Source: Oscillospiraceae bacterium (GTDB lineage Bacteria > Bacillota > Clostridia > Oscillospirales > Oscillospiraceae). Taken from it: a DNA stretch of 57,535 nt. The notes under the pieces were generated by a model that searched no databases, was not told the DNA's origin, and worked only from the letters and a program-made list of their open reading frames with translations. Location: NCBI GenBank assembly GCA_017518225.1, contig JAFWVV010000044.1, positions 1 to 57,535 on the forward strand, written 5' to 3'. The translations under genes were made by a program, and so were the position numbers. The first letter of the stretch is position 1, and each line of letters opens with the position of its first letter. Below, one piece after another: positions 17,276 to 25,882 of this stretch.

Positions 17276-18037
17276 ATGTGGAAGCTGAAGGACGATTGTT
17301 CAGAGGCAATCATCCGTGCGCAAGATCAAATCAACATCAAGAACGGCTGTCATCTTTGCCTGCCGGAGACCGCCATCGTGTTCTTTATGAGCGTCGGTGT
17401 GGACTACCTGTGCCAAACGCAGAGAGCAAAGCTGCTGCCGGAGCCCTTTCCGCGCTTTCTCAATCGCTGCCCGGTTTGGGAGATACCGGAGATGGGGCTG
17501 TGTTTTCTGGACGGCGGGCGCGGCGCGCCGCAGGCGGCGGACACCATGGAGACGCTCAATGTGCTGGGCGTCCGAAACGTTGTTGCCGTCGGCATGTGCG
17601 GCGCTTTTGACCGCAAGGTCGCGCCGGGAGATATTATCATCCCAAACAAGGTGTTTGTGGAAGAGGGCACGTCGCTGCACTACTACGAGCAGATCGACAA
17701 CGCGCAGCCGGATGAAGACTTGCTTTCCATTGCCTCGTCCATGCAGATCGGAAAAAGCTTTCCGACGGTGTCCACCGACGCGGTGTACCGGCAGACCTTT
17801 GAAAAAGAGTGTCTGTGGCGGGAAAAGGGCGCGGTCGGCGTCGATATGGAGTGCTCAGCGGTGTTCAGTGTGGCAAAGTATCTCGGCATGAGGGCCGTGG
17901 CGCTCTTGATGGTTTCGGATATCCACCCGGAAAAGCCGGAGGATCCGCGCTGGGAATGGCGCATGACCAAGGATATGCGCTGCCATCTGGCGCAGCAGGG
18001 TCTTGAACTGGCCCGCAGGATCAAGGATCGCAAGTGA
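17276..18037 (+). CDS. Nucleoside phosphorylase family protein (PNP/UDP type)
   Basis: A 253-residue protein with the phosphorylase/nucleosidase fold: VVAVGMCGAFDRKVAPGDIIIP at about 101-122 (cut: GMCGAFDRKVAPGDI), and the base/ribose-binding acidic motif VGVDMECSAVFSVA near 192-205, which has the Met-Glu pair used to bind ribose in PNP/UDP enzymes. Family members split nucleosides with phosphate. It starts 3 bp after hutI, so it is co-transcribed with the histidine genes although no step of that pathway needs it. The N-terminal 50 residues, with a Cys pair, differ from standard uridine phosphorylases. Which nucleoside it uses is unknown. Confidence 0.78.
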   Translation: MWKLKDDCSEAIIRAQDQINIKNGCHLCLPETAIVFFMSVGVDYLCQTQRAKLLPEPFPRFLNRCPVWEIPEMGLCFLDGGRGAPQAADTMETLNVLGVRNVVAVGMCGAFDRKVAPGDIIIPNKVFVEEGTSLHYYEQIDNAQPDEDLLSIASSMQIGKSFPTVSTDAVYRQTFEKECLWREKGAVGVDMECSAVFSVAKYLGMRAVALLMVSDIHPEKPEDPRWEWRMTKDMRCHLAQQGLELARRIKDRK

Positions 18038-18039
18038 AC

Positions 18040-18079
18040 ATAGCAAAACCGCCGTCCGAACAGACGGCGGTTTTGCTAT
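18040..18079. terminator. Bidirectional terminator
   Basis: A 17-bp perfect stem (ATAGCAAAACCGCCGTC and complement) with a 6-nt loop lies between the convergent phosphorylase and hutH genes. Confidence 0.88.
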
Positions 18080-18087
18080 ATAAGTTT

Positions 18088-19653
18088 TTATTCGATCTCC
18101 GGCAGCACGCGCTGCGCCAGCTCCAGCAGCTCGCCGCTGCGAACCATCTCTTCGACGGCGCGGATATCCTGCCAGATCTCCCGGTCGGTCTCGTAGAAGG
18201 CCACGCGCTTGCGCACATGGGAAAACAGCGCCTCGTGCACAGGGGAGAGCCCCGCGCCGTGTGTGTTCAGACGACGGCGGATATCGACGGCCTGACAGGC
18301 GGTGAGCAGTTCAAAGGCCAGCACGGACAGGGTGTTTTCCAAAATCTGTCCGGATTTTCGTGCGGCGGTGGTGCCCATGGAAACGAAGTCCTCCTGGTTG
18401 GCCGAGGAGGGGATCGAGTCCACCGATGCCGGGTGAGCGAGAACCTTGTTTTCGCTGACCATGGAGGCCGCGGAATACTGCACGATCATAAATCCGCTGT
18501 TGACGCCGCCCTCGGTGGTGAGGAAGGGGGTCAGGCCGTTGGAAAGCGCGGCGTTGACCATGCGTTCGGTGCGGCGCTCGGAGATGCTCGCCAGCTCCGA
18601 GCAGGCGATGCCGAGAAAATCAAAGGGCAGGGCCATCGGCTCTCCGTGGAAGTTGCCGCCGGAGATGACGGCCTCGTCCTCAAGGAAGAGCAGGGGATTG
18701 TCGGTGACGGCATTGAGCTCGATCTCCACGCGGGATTTGATGAAGGCGAGCGCGTCGCGCACCGCGCCGTGCACCTGCGGGATGCAGCGCAGCGCGTAGG
18801 CGTCCTGCACGCGGTCGCCCTTGGCGCGATCCAGAATCTCGCAGTTTTCGGTCAAACGACGGAAATTGCGCGCAACCTGAATCTGTCCCTCCTGCCCGCG
18901 AATGGTGTGCAGACGCTCCTGAAAAGCGTCGCGCTGACCGGTGAGCGCGGTGAAGGAGAGGGAGGCGATCAGGTCGGCAAGGCTCGATGCACGCAGCGTA
19001 TCGTAGAGGTTCAGCGCGCCGACGCTGGTCATCGCGCAGGTGCCGTTGGTGATGCCGAGACCCTCCTTGGAGGCGAGACCCTCCAGCGGCTCGATACCGG
19101 CGGCGGCGAGGGCTTCGGCGCCGGGCAGCACACGCCCGTTAAACTCCGCTTCGCCCAGACCCATCAGCACCAGACCCATGTGGCTCAGAGGAGCAAGGTC
19201 GCCCGAGGCGCCCAGCGAGCCCTTTTGCGGTACGACGGGGGTGACATTTTTGTTTAAAAGCTCCACGAGCTTTTCCACCATCACCAGACGCACGCCGCTG
19301 ACGCCGACACACAGGGCGTTGGCGCGCAGCAGCATCATGCCGCGCACGACCTCAGCCTTATAGGGCTCGCCCGTGCCGGTGCAGTGGCTCAATACAAGAT
19401 TGGTAGACAGGCGGCTGCTCATCTCCTCGGGCACGGCGACTGTGGCAAAATCGCCAAAGCCGGTGGTGATGCCGTAGGCGACGCGCTTTTCCGCTGAAAT
19501 CTTTTCCGCCAGCGCGCGAGAGCGGCGGATTGCCTCGCGGGCGCTGTCCGTCAGCTCAACAGCGGCGCCGTAGCGGGCGACGGCAACGAGCTCGTCAAGG
19601 GTCAGATGATGGCCGTCCAGTTTGACCAGATGGATGGTTTTTGCCAGTTCCAT
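18088..19653 (-). CDS. hutH: Histidine ammonia-lyase
   Basis: A 521-residue aromatic amino acid lyase. GSLGASGDLAPLSH at about 141-154 contains the Ala-Ser-Gly that cyclises to the MIO cofactor. YGITTGFGDFATV near 54-66 holds the catalytic Tyr loop, and the late block QEDFVSMGTTAARK is typical of HutH. It removes ammonia from histidine to give urocanate. ATG at 19653 is used because GGAGAGGAG precedes it; the frame extends further upstream without a ribosome site. The gene is convergent with the hutU-hutI unit and has its own promoter. Confidence 0.95.
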   Translation of the reverse strand: MELAKTIHLVKLDGHHLTLDELVAVARYGAAVELTDSAREAIRRSRALAEKISAEKRVAYGITTGFGDFATVAVPEEMSSRLSTNLVLSHCTGTGEPYKAEVVRGMMLLRANALCVGVSGVRLVMVEKLVELLNKNVTPVVPQKGSLGASGDLAPLSHMGLVLMGLGEAEFNGRVLPGAEALAAAGIEPLEGLASKEGLGITNGTCAMTSVGALNLYDTLRASSLADLIASLSFTALTGQRDAFQERLHTIRGQEGQIQVARNFRRLTENCEILDRAKGDRVQDAYALRCIPQVHGAVRDALAFIKSRVEIELNAVTDNPLLFLEDEAVISGGNFHGEPMALPFDFLGIACSELASISERRTERMVNAALSNGLTPFLTTEGGVNSGFMIVQYSAASMVSENKVLAHPASVDSIPSSANQEDFVSMGTTAARKSGQILENTLSVLAFELLTACQAVDIRRRLNTHGAGLSPVHEALFSHVRKRVAFYETDREIWQDIRAVEEMVRSGELLELAQRVLPEIE

Positions 19654-19691
19654 GGAAAAATCTCCTCTCCAGCTTTTTTTATTCCAGAGAG

Positions 19692-19720
19692 AGAATACCA
19701 TGCTTTTCCTGTAAAAGCAA
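19692..19720 (-). promoter_or_regulatory. Promoter of hutH
   Basis: Minus strand: TTGCTT, 17-bp spacer, TATTCT, about 38 nt before the ATG. Confidence 0.5.
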
Positions 19721-19805
19721 GAAAGACCGACAGCAGACGGCAAACATTTTTTGTCAATGAAGAGCGGCGAAAGCGTAAACCTATCGTGTTAATTTTCAAA
19801 TAATG

Positions 19806-19834
19806 TTGCTCTGAGCCAAAGAGAATGGTATAAT
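19806..19834 (+). promoter_or_regulatory. Promoter of glyS
   Basis: TTGCTC, 17-bp spacer, TATAAT. Only about 60 nt separate it from the ATG, too short for a T-box leader. Confidence 0.6.
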
Positions 19835-19897
19835 ATAAAATTGTTGGAAAACAATGAAAACATTGCCGCGGCAGCCAGCCGCGGGAAAGGATGAACA

Positions 19898-21280
19898 ATG
19901 AACAACACCGAAAAAACGATGGAAAAGATCATCGCCCTTTGCAAAAACCGCGGCTTTATTTTTGCCGGCAGCGAGATTTACGGGGGGCTTGCCAACACCT
20001 GGGACTACGGCCCTCTTGGCGCACGGCTGAAAAATAACGTGAAGGACGCCTGGCGCAAGCGCTTTATCCAGGAGCGCCGCAACAGCTATGAGGTGGACGC
20101 CGACATCCTGATGAATCCCCGTGTGTGGGAGGCGAGCGGACACGTGGCAAGCTTTGCCGATCCGCTGCTCGACTGCAAAGAGTGCAAAATGCGCTTTCGC
20201 GCGGACAATCTGATCGACGAGTTTAATCCTGAGGCGCACGCCGACGGCATGAGCAAGAGTGAGATGTTTGAATACATCAAAGCGCACGCAATTGCGTGCC
20301 CCAACTGCGGCAAACACAACTTCACCGATATTCGTGAGTTTAACCTTATGTTCCAGACCTATCGCGGCGTGACGAACGATGCAAAGTCCGTCATCTATCT
20401 GCGCCCGGAAAATGCGCAGGGCGAGTATGTGAACTATCCGAACGTCCAGCGCACGATGCGCGCGAAGCTTCCGTTCTCCATCGGGCAAATCGGCAAGGCT
20501 TTCCGCAACGAGATTACTCCGGGCAACTTTATCTTCCGGACGATCGAGTTTGAGCAGATGGAGTTCCAGACCTTTTGCGCGCCCGGCGAGGATCTTGATC
20601 TTTACAACTATTTCAAGGAGTACGGGCGGCAGTTTTACATGGATCTCGGCCTGACCGAGGAAAATCTCCGTTTCCACGACCATGAAAAGCTGGCGCACTA
20701 TGCGAAAGCCGCCTGTGATATCGAGTTCCTGTTCCCCTCCATTGGCTGGGGCGAGATCAACGGCACGCACGACCGCACCGATTTCGATCTGAGCCGCCAT
20801 CAGGAGTACAGCGGACAGAAGCTGGAGTATATCGATCCCTTTACCAACGAGCGTTTTGTGCCGTATATCGTCGAGAGCACCTATGGTCTTGACCGAACCG
20901 TGCTGGCGCTGCTGTGCCAGGCCTATGATGAAGAGCTGGTCGACGCGGAGAAAAACGATGTGCGCGTCGTGCTGCATCTCCACCCGGCGGTGGCGCCCTA
21001 TAAGGCCGCCGTGCTGCCGCTGTCAAAGAAACTCAGCGACCAGGCGCTGGAAATTCGCGACGAGCTTGCCAGGGAGTTTATGTGCGACTATGACGATGCC
21101 GGCTCGATCGGCAAGCGTTACCGTCGGCAGGACGAGGTCGGTACGCCCTTCTGTGTGACCTATGACTTTGATTCCGAGACCGACGGCTGTGTTACGGTGC
21201 GTGAACGCGACAGCATGGAACAGGTGAGACTGCCCATCAGCGAGGTCAAGGCGTATATTGCGGAGAAAGTAAAGTTCTAA
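19898..21280 (+). CDS. glyS: Glycine--tRNA ligase (dimeric, eukaryote/archaea-like type)
   Basis: A 460-residue class II aminoacyl-tRNA synthetase of the single-chain alpha2 type. FAGSEIYGGLANTWDYGPLG near 22-41 (cut: IYGGLANTWDYGP) is the glycine enzyme signature. Motif 2 is visible in GKAFRNEITP, and motif 3 in YGLDRTVLALL. An insertion with two Cys pairs (CKEC near 89-92 and CPNC near 127-130) probably binds zinc. The C-terminal anticodon-binding domain starts with LHPAVAPYKAAVLPL. It charges tRNA-Gly in the cytoplasm. AAAGGATG precedes the start. Confidence 0.95.
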   Translation: MNNTEKTMEKIIALCKNRGFIFAGSEIYGGLANTWDYGPLGARLKNNVKDAWRKRFIQERRNSYEVDADILMNPRVWEASGHVASFADPLLDCKECKMRFRADNLIDEFNPEAHADGMSKSEMFEYIKAHAIACPNCGKHNFTDIREFNLMFQTYRGVTNDAKSVIYLRPENAQGEYVNYPNVQRTMRAKLPFSIGQIGKAFRNEITPGNFIFRTIEFEQMEFQTFCAPGEDLDLYNYFKEYGRQFYMDLGLTEENLRFHDHEKLAHYAKAACDIEFLFPSIGWGEINGTHDRTDFDLSRHQEYSGQKLEYIDPFTNERFVPYIVESTYGLDRTVLALLCQAYDEELVDAEKNDVRVVLHLHPAVAPYKAAVLPLSKKLSDQALEIRDELAREFMCDYDDAGSIGKRYRRQDEVGTPFCVTYDFDSETDGCVTVRERDSMEQVRLPISEVKAYIAEKVKF

Positions 21281-21325
21281 TTTACTGAATTTTATTTGCA
21301 GTGACAAGGAAAAGAAGGGAAAGAT

Positions 21326-23230
21326 ATGAGAGACGGATTTGTCAAGGTTGCGGCGGCATCTCCGCTCATCCGCGTAGCCGACTGTGATTATAATGCGGAT
21401 CGGGTCATCGAAACGATCCGAAAAGCCGAGTCGCTCGGCGTCAAGGTGCTGGTTTTTCCGGAACTGACGCTGACGGGTGTGAGCTGCTATGATCTTCTCG
21501 GACATCGGATGCTGTTGGAGGATGCGAAAAAAGCGCTGAAAAAGGTTGCGGCGGCCTGCGCGGGAAAGGATATGCTTTGCCTTGTCGGACTGCCGGTGGC
21601 AATCGATGCGCAAATCTATAGTGCGGCAGCCGTGATATACCGGGGAACAGTACAGGGGATGATTCCTCGTGAACATGTCCGGGGAAGTCTGTTCAGCCCG
21701 CCACTGGAGGGCTCCGGCGTTCTCTTGGCAGATGGAGAAATCGTCACACGGATGGACAGTGATACGCTTCTTGTCCACGAATACCTTTCGGAACTCAAAA
21801 TAGGCGTCGAGCTTGGTGCGGATATGGATGCGCTGGATCGACCCGCACTGCGTTACGCGGCGGCGGGCGCAACGCTGATTTGTCAAATGGCGGCTTTTCC
21901 CGCTACGGTGGACAGCACACGGGAGCGCATGCAGCTCGTTTGCGCCGACGCCAAAAGAATGAAAGCCGGACTGGTACTTGCTGCGCCCGGCAAGGGGGAG
22001 AGCACGACCGACCATGTTTATACCGGCCTTTGCGCTGTTGTAGAAAACGGCGAGCTGCTCGCGCAGAGCGAGGGAGACGACAGTCTGGCCGTCAGCGAGA
22101 TTGACGTGCAGTATTTGACCAATCTTCGCCGCCGTGACGGAGATTTTCCGTGCCGGAGCATCGGCACAGAACGCATTTGGGGAGACAAGCATACGGAGAC
22201 GGCGCTCAGCCGCCGCTTTGCCCGGCATCCGCAGCTGCCTGAGAACCAGGCGGATTTGCCTGCCTACTGTGAACGGATTCTTGATCTGCAGGTTTCCGGA
22301 CTGGTCAAGCGGATGCAATATGCCGGGCTTGAGCGCTGTGTGGTCGGCATCTCCGGCGGCGTGGACTCGACGCTGTGTCTGCTGGTCTGTGCGCGGGCGA
22401 TCCGGCGAATGGGACTTCCGGCAAAGAATCTGATCGCCTGCACCATGCCATGCTTTGGTACGACCAGCCGCACCAAGTCCAACGCGATGGTGATGGCCGA
22501 GCAGCTCGGCGCGGATCTGCGCGTGATCGACATCGGCAAGAGCGTCTATCAGCATTTTGAGGATATTGGACACGCGCGTGACGATTATTCTGTTGCCTTT
22601 GAAAACGCCCAGGCGCGTGAGCGTACGCAGGTGCTGATGGATCTTGCCAACAAGGTCAACGGACTGAACGTCGGCACGGAGGATTTGAGCGAGTATATCG
22701 ACGGCTGGTGCACCTACAACGGCGATCACACCAGCATGTACGACGTAAACCTTGGGTTGACCAAGACGCAGGTGCGTACAATCGTGCGTTATCTGGCCGA
22801 TAACGGCGAGGACAAAGCGCTGTGTGCAGCGCTGTACGACGTGCTTGACTGTCCGGTTTCGCCGGAACTGCTGCCTGCGCAGGACGATCAAATAACACAA
22901 AAGAGCGAGGATACGGTAGGCTCGTACAGTCTGCAGGATTTCTTTACCCACCAGATTTTGGTCTGCGGTTTTGGCCCGCGCAAAACATTTCGTCTGGCAA
23001 AGCTCGCCTATGGAAAAGAATTCAGCGATGGGGAGCTGATTCATTGGCTGCGCAGCTATGGCAAGCGTCTGGTGAGCCAGCAGTTCAAGCGCAGCTGTCT
23101 GATGGATGGTCCGGCGGTGATGGATTTTTCCATCTCCCCCCGCAGCGGCCTGCGTATGCCATCGGATGCGGAAATAGGCTTTTTCCAGCGTGAACTGGAT
23201 GAGCTGGAGGCCACGCTGGAAAAGAAATAA
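21326..23230 (+). CDS. nadE: NAD+ synthase of the glutamine-dependent family, glutaminase site degenerate
   Basis: A 634-residue protein with an N-terminal nitrilase-like glutaminase domain and a C-terminal synthetase domain. The synthetase part is intact: the PP-loop SGGVDSTL near 345-352 and GTEDLSEY, where the adenylate of nicotinate adenine dinucleotide is formed and amidated. In the nitrilase domain the Glu of the triad is kept (FPELTLTG, Glu46). The Lys that normally follows Pro is Arg115 (MIPREH), and the nucleophilic Cys expected in GVE-I-C-E-D is Gly164 (GVELGAD). So the domain cannot release ammonia from glutamine by the known route. The protein may use free ammonia or an ammonia donor in trans. 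Length is normal for the two-domain type. Confidence 0.9.
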   Translation: MRDGFVKVAAASPLIRVADCDYNADRVIETIRKAESLGVKVLVFPELTLTGVSCYDLLGHRMLLEDAKKALKKVAAACAGKDMLCLVGLPVAIDAQIYSAAAVIYRGTVQGMIPREHVRGSLFSPPLEGSGVLLADGEIVTRMDSDTLLVHEYLSELKIGVELGADMDALDRPALRYAAAGATLICQMAAFPATVDSTRERMQLVCADAKRMKAGLVLAAPGKGESTTDHVYTGLCAVVENGELLAQSEGDDSLAVSEIDVQYLTNLRRRDGDFPCRSIGTERIWGDKHTETALSRRFARHPQLPENQADLPAYCERILDLQVSGLVKRMQYAGLERCVVGISGGVDSTLCLLVCARAIRRMGLPAKNLIACTMPCFGTTSRTKSNAMVMAEQLGADLRVIDIGKSVYQHFEDIGHARDDYSVAFENAQARERTQVLMDLANKVNGLNVGTEDLSEYIDGWCTYNGDHTSMYDVNLGLTKTQVRTIVRYLADNGEDKALCAALYDVLDCPVSPELLPAQDDQITQKSEDTVGSYSLQDFFTHQILVCGFGPRKTFRLAKLAYGKEFSDGELIHWLRSYGKRLVSQQFKRSCLMDGPAVMDFSISPRSGLRMPSDAEIGFFQRELDELEATLEKK

Positions 23231-23249
23231 GCAAAACTGAATATAGCAA

Positions 23250-23286
23250 AAACGGCGAGATCCCAAGGGGGGAGCTCGCCGTTTTC
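23250..23286. terminator. Bidirectional terminator
   Basis: An 11-bp perfect outer stem (AAAACGGCGAG and complement) lies between convergent nadE and the P-type-ATPase-like gene. Confidence 0.75.
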
Positions 23287-23300
23287 CGCATAATTGGGTG

Positions 23301-25862
23301 TTATTCAAAATTAAGAAAGGTTCCGAAAAACAGCACAGGCAGCGCACATAGCAGCATAAAAACAAACAGGTAAGCAACGCTTACGCCGCCATGAGACACC
23401 ATGCGCAAAAAGCTCAGAACAACGCCGATAAAGGCGCTGAGCGCCGTCCAGCGCAGGCTGGTTTTAACGGCAACGTACATGTTTCGTCCGACGCTTGCCA
23501 TGTTGCTCAAAGGGCCAAGTCCGTCGCGGCAGACGACGGCGGCAACCTTGCTGTCCTCGCCGGGAGCGGCAGAAGAGATGGGGAAGCGGTCAACATAGGG
23601 CGGGAAGTCGTAGCCGTCGGTAGCCACCTTGAAGCATTCTCGCAGCATGGACGGGCTGACGTTGAAATCGCGAATGGCAAAGATCGGATGACGGTTGGAG
23701 CGCATCAGCTCCAACAGCGCCTTGCGGACACGCTCATCGGCGTGGTATTTGACGTTAAAGATTCCGTACAGGATTCCATCAACGGCCAACAAAATACTTC
23801 CCTGGCCGACGAGCCGGTAGGGAATGCGCACGTTCATCAACTGCATCAGCTCGCTGCTGCCGCAGAGAATAACGCTGGAATCGATAACGCCCTTCATTCC
23901 GCCGCCCGGCAGATATTCAAAATTTTCGATCTGACGCATGGCGCAGTTGTGCCGCTCCATGATATCGGCAAAGCAGCCCGAGACGCTGCTGCCGCAGGCA
24001 GCCAGCATGCTGCCGGCATAGGAGATGATTCGATCGGCGCGCGCGTCGGCAAAGATACGAACCTGTTCGATCTCTACGGTACCGTCCGGGAAGAGATCAC
24101 GGTCGGTAACGATGATGTTTTTACTCTGACCGACATCGCACAGCCCGGACCAGCCGGCAATGGCGGCGCCGCTGGGAAAGATGCGATGTGTGCCGTTAAA
24201 GAAAGGCAGCGCAAAGCATAAAAGTGAGGCAAAGGGAACGGCGGCGCAAAGCAGCACCGAGAGAATGTAAAAGAAATCACGGACATTACGCGTGAGAATC
24301 ACGGTCAGCAGCGTCAGCAGCGCGCACAGCAGCAGCAAAGGCAGCGAGAGCTTTTGAAACAGCGTTTCATCGGGCGGCGCCTCTTCGCTGCGGCGGACAA
24401 AGCCCGTATAGGGACGAAGGGATTTGAGAATGGTCGTGCCCCGGTTCTCCATGTCCATTTCTCCGGTAACGCTGTAGCTGCGTGCGGCAATGGAGGGCAC
24501 TCGCAAGGACTTGCGCAGTGCGCGGCAGCTGAGGAGCGCGGAGAGCAGAACGCCGACCAGAGAGAGCGAGGAGATGAAACACAGCGGCATGTGCGCGGCG
24601 GTCATCACGCCGAGCCCGACAAGCAGTGCGTCAAGGGAGCTGGCGACACAGGCAATCACAGCCAGACTATCCGCGCCGAGACGTTTCCGAAAGGCGTTGA
24701 GTATGCCACCGGTCAAAACATCCTGACACAGCAGCATGATCGTGCATTGGATACACAGACAAAGCAGGGCGGCCACACGGATGTTGGCCAGCTGCCCGGT
24801 TACGGGAAGACCGAGGGAGAGCCAGGCCAGCACCAGAAGTAAAGCGCCGCAGACGCGAAGACGCAATCGAAGAGAACGGATCGAACGGGCGTAATAGCGT
24901 GAAGCGAAAGCCGGCGTGGCCTCAGAACCCAATTCTTCGTCGTCTTCCTCTGCGGTCAAAATCGTAACGGCACTTTTGCGCAAACCGTAAAACGCCGTCG
25001 TAAACAGCGAGGAAAGATATTCGCGAAAACTGGCCGGGAAAAACTTGTCGGGCTTGCGAGGTATCTCTCCGTCGCCCGCCAAAGGCTCATCGGCTTCCGG
25101 CTGCGGCGCAGCATAGATGGCGGGGGATGCGCTGGTGTCGGGAAACACGGAAGCATATTCACGATGCGAGGTGGATTGTCTGCTCCAGCTGGGCGTAATG
25201 TGCGATTCCCCGGTGCGGCGCTGTGCCGGACGAGAGGCTTCCGCAAGGGGATCGCCCGTCTCAGACACGGGGACGGCCGTATGAGCGCCGCGCGGGCGGC
25301 GTTCCGTTCTTGTCTCTCCGGGGAGAATCAAGTCCTCCGGCGCGGGCGGTACAATACGTGCGGCGGCTTCCCGTCGTTCAGACTCCTGACGGTCGCGTTC
25401 TACACGCCGTCGCTCCATCCCGTCCTTCATACGTCGGAAAACGCCGGGCTTTTCATCGGAGGAAGACGGTTGATCTTCTTCAGGTTCCGGGACATGGGTG
25501 GAAACGCTGTGGATCGCATGCGGAGGCTGGTAATCCCACTCGGCGCTGGTGTCGATCTCGCGGCCGCCATAGCGCGCACGGCGCTGCTCGTCGCGATCCG
25601 CCGCCATGCGAAAACGCGGATCAAAGACCTGCGTGTCGTCGCTTGTTCGTTTCCCGGACTGGAAAGACGGATCAGCCTCGCCACGCGCATAGGCGCTGAG
25701 ATAAGCGCGGATTTCCTCCTCTGTAGGCAAAGCGCTGCCGCGCTCGCGTACCGGCTCCGGCGTTTTAAGCGCGTGATTGTCGCTGTTCGCCTGATATTCA
25801 TTTATGATTTCGTCGAGAGAAAACAGGGAATTGTCTTCGCTCGTCTTTTCTGTCAATGACAT
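23301..25862 (-). CDS. P-type-ATPase-like membrane pseudoenzyme with long disordered N-terminus
   Basis: An 853-residue protein. Residues 1 to about 320 are hydrophilic and rich in Arg, Glu, Pro and Ser, with no fold recognised. The rest looks like a P1B-type ATPase: membrane helices from about 336, a pair at about 500-555, then a soluble part. Where the phosphorylation motif DKTGTLT should be, there is TDRDLFPDGT (about 586-595): the Asp remains but Lys-Thr-Gly-Thr is lost. The TGD and GDGxND motifs of the P domain are also absent. Two C-terminal helices follow (LRWTALSAFIGVVLSF and the last 25 residues). ATG at 25862 follows AAGGATT; it lies 20 bp after rlmB. I infer a catalytically dead relative with a structural or regulatory job. 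Confidence 0.72.
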   Translation of the reverse strand: MSLTEKTSEDNSLFSLDEIINEYQANSDNHALKTPEPVRERGSALPTEEEIRAYLSAYARGEADPSFQSGKRTSDDTQVFDPRFRMAADRDEQRRARYGGREIDTSAEWDYQPPHAIHSVSTHVPEPEEDQPSSSDEKPGVFRRMKDGMERRRVERDRQESERREAAARIVPPAPEDLILPGETRTERRPRGAHTAVPVSETGDPLAEASRPAQRRTGESHITPSWSRQSTSHREYASVFPDTSASPAIYAAPQPEADEPLAGDGEIPRKPDKFFPASFREYLSSLFTTAFYGLRKSAVTILTAEEDDEELGSEATPAFASRYYARSIRSLRLRLRVCGALLLVLAWLSLGLPVTGQLANIRVAALLCLCIQCTIMLLCQDVLTGGILNAFRKRLGADSLAVIACVASSLDALLVGLGVMTAAHMPLCFISSLSLVGVLLSALLSCRALRKSLRVPSIAARSYSVTGEMDMENRGTTILKSLRPYTGFVRRSEEAPPDETLFQKLSLPLLLLCALLTLLTVILTRNVRDFFYILSVLLCAAVPFASLLCFALPFFNGTHRIFPSGAAIAGWSGLCDVGQSKNIIVTDRDLFPDGTVEIEQVRIFADARADRIISYAGSMLAACGSSVSGCFADIMERHNCAMRQIENFEYLPGGGMKGVIDSSVILCGSSELMQLMNVRIPYRLVGQGSILLAVDGILYGIFNVKYHADERVRKALLELMRSNRHPIFAIRDFNVSPSMLRECFKVATDGYDFPPYVDRFPISSAAPGEDSKVAAVVCRDGLGPLSNMASVGRNMYVAVKTSLRWTALSAFIGVVLSFLRMVSHGGVSVAYLFVFMLLCALPVLFFGTFLNFE

Positions 25863-25882
25863 ACGATCAATCCTTGTAAAAA

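Noticed and set aside
19735-19897. T-box riboswitch before glyS
   Set aside because: The leader between promoter and start is only about 60 nt, with no specifier stem or antiterminator.
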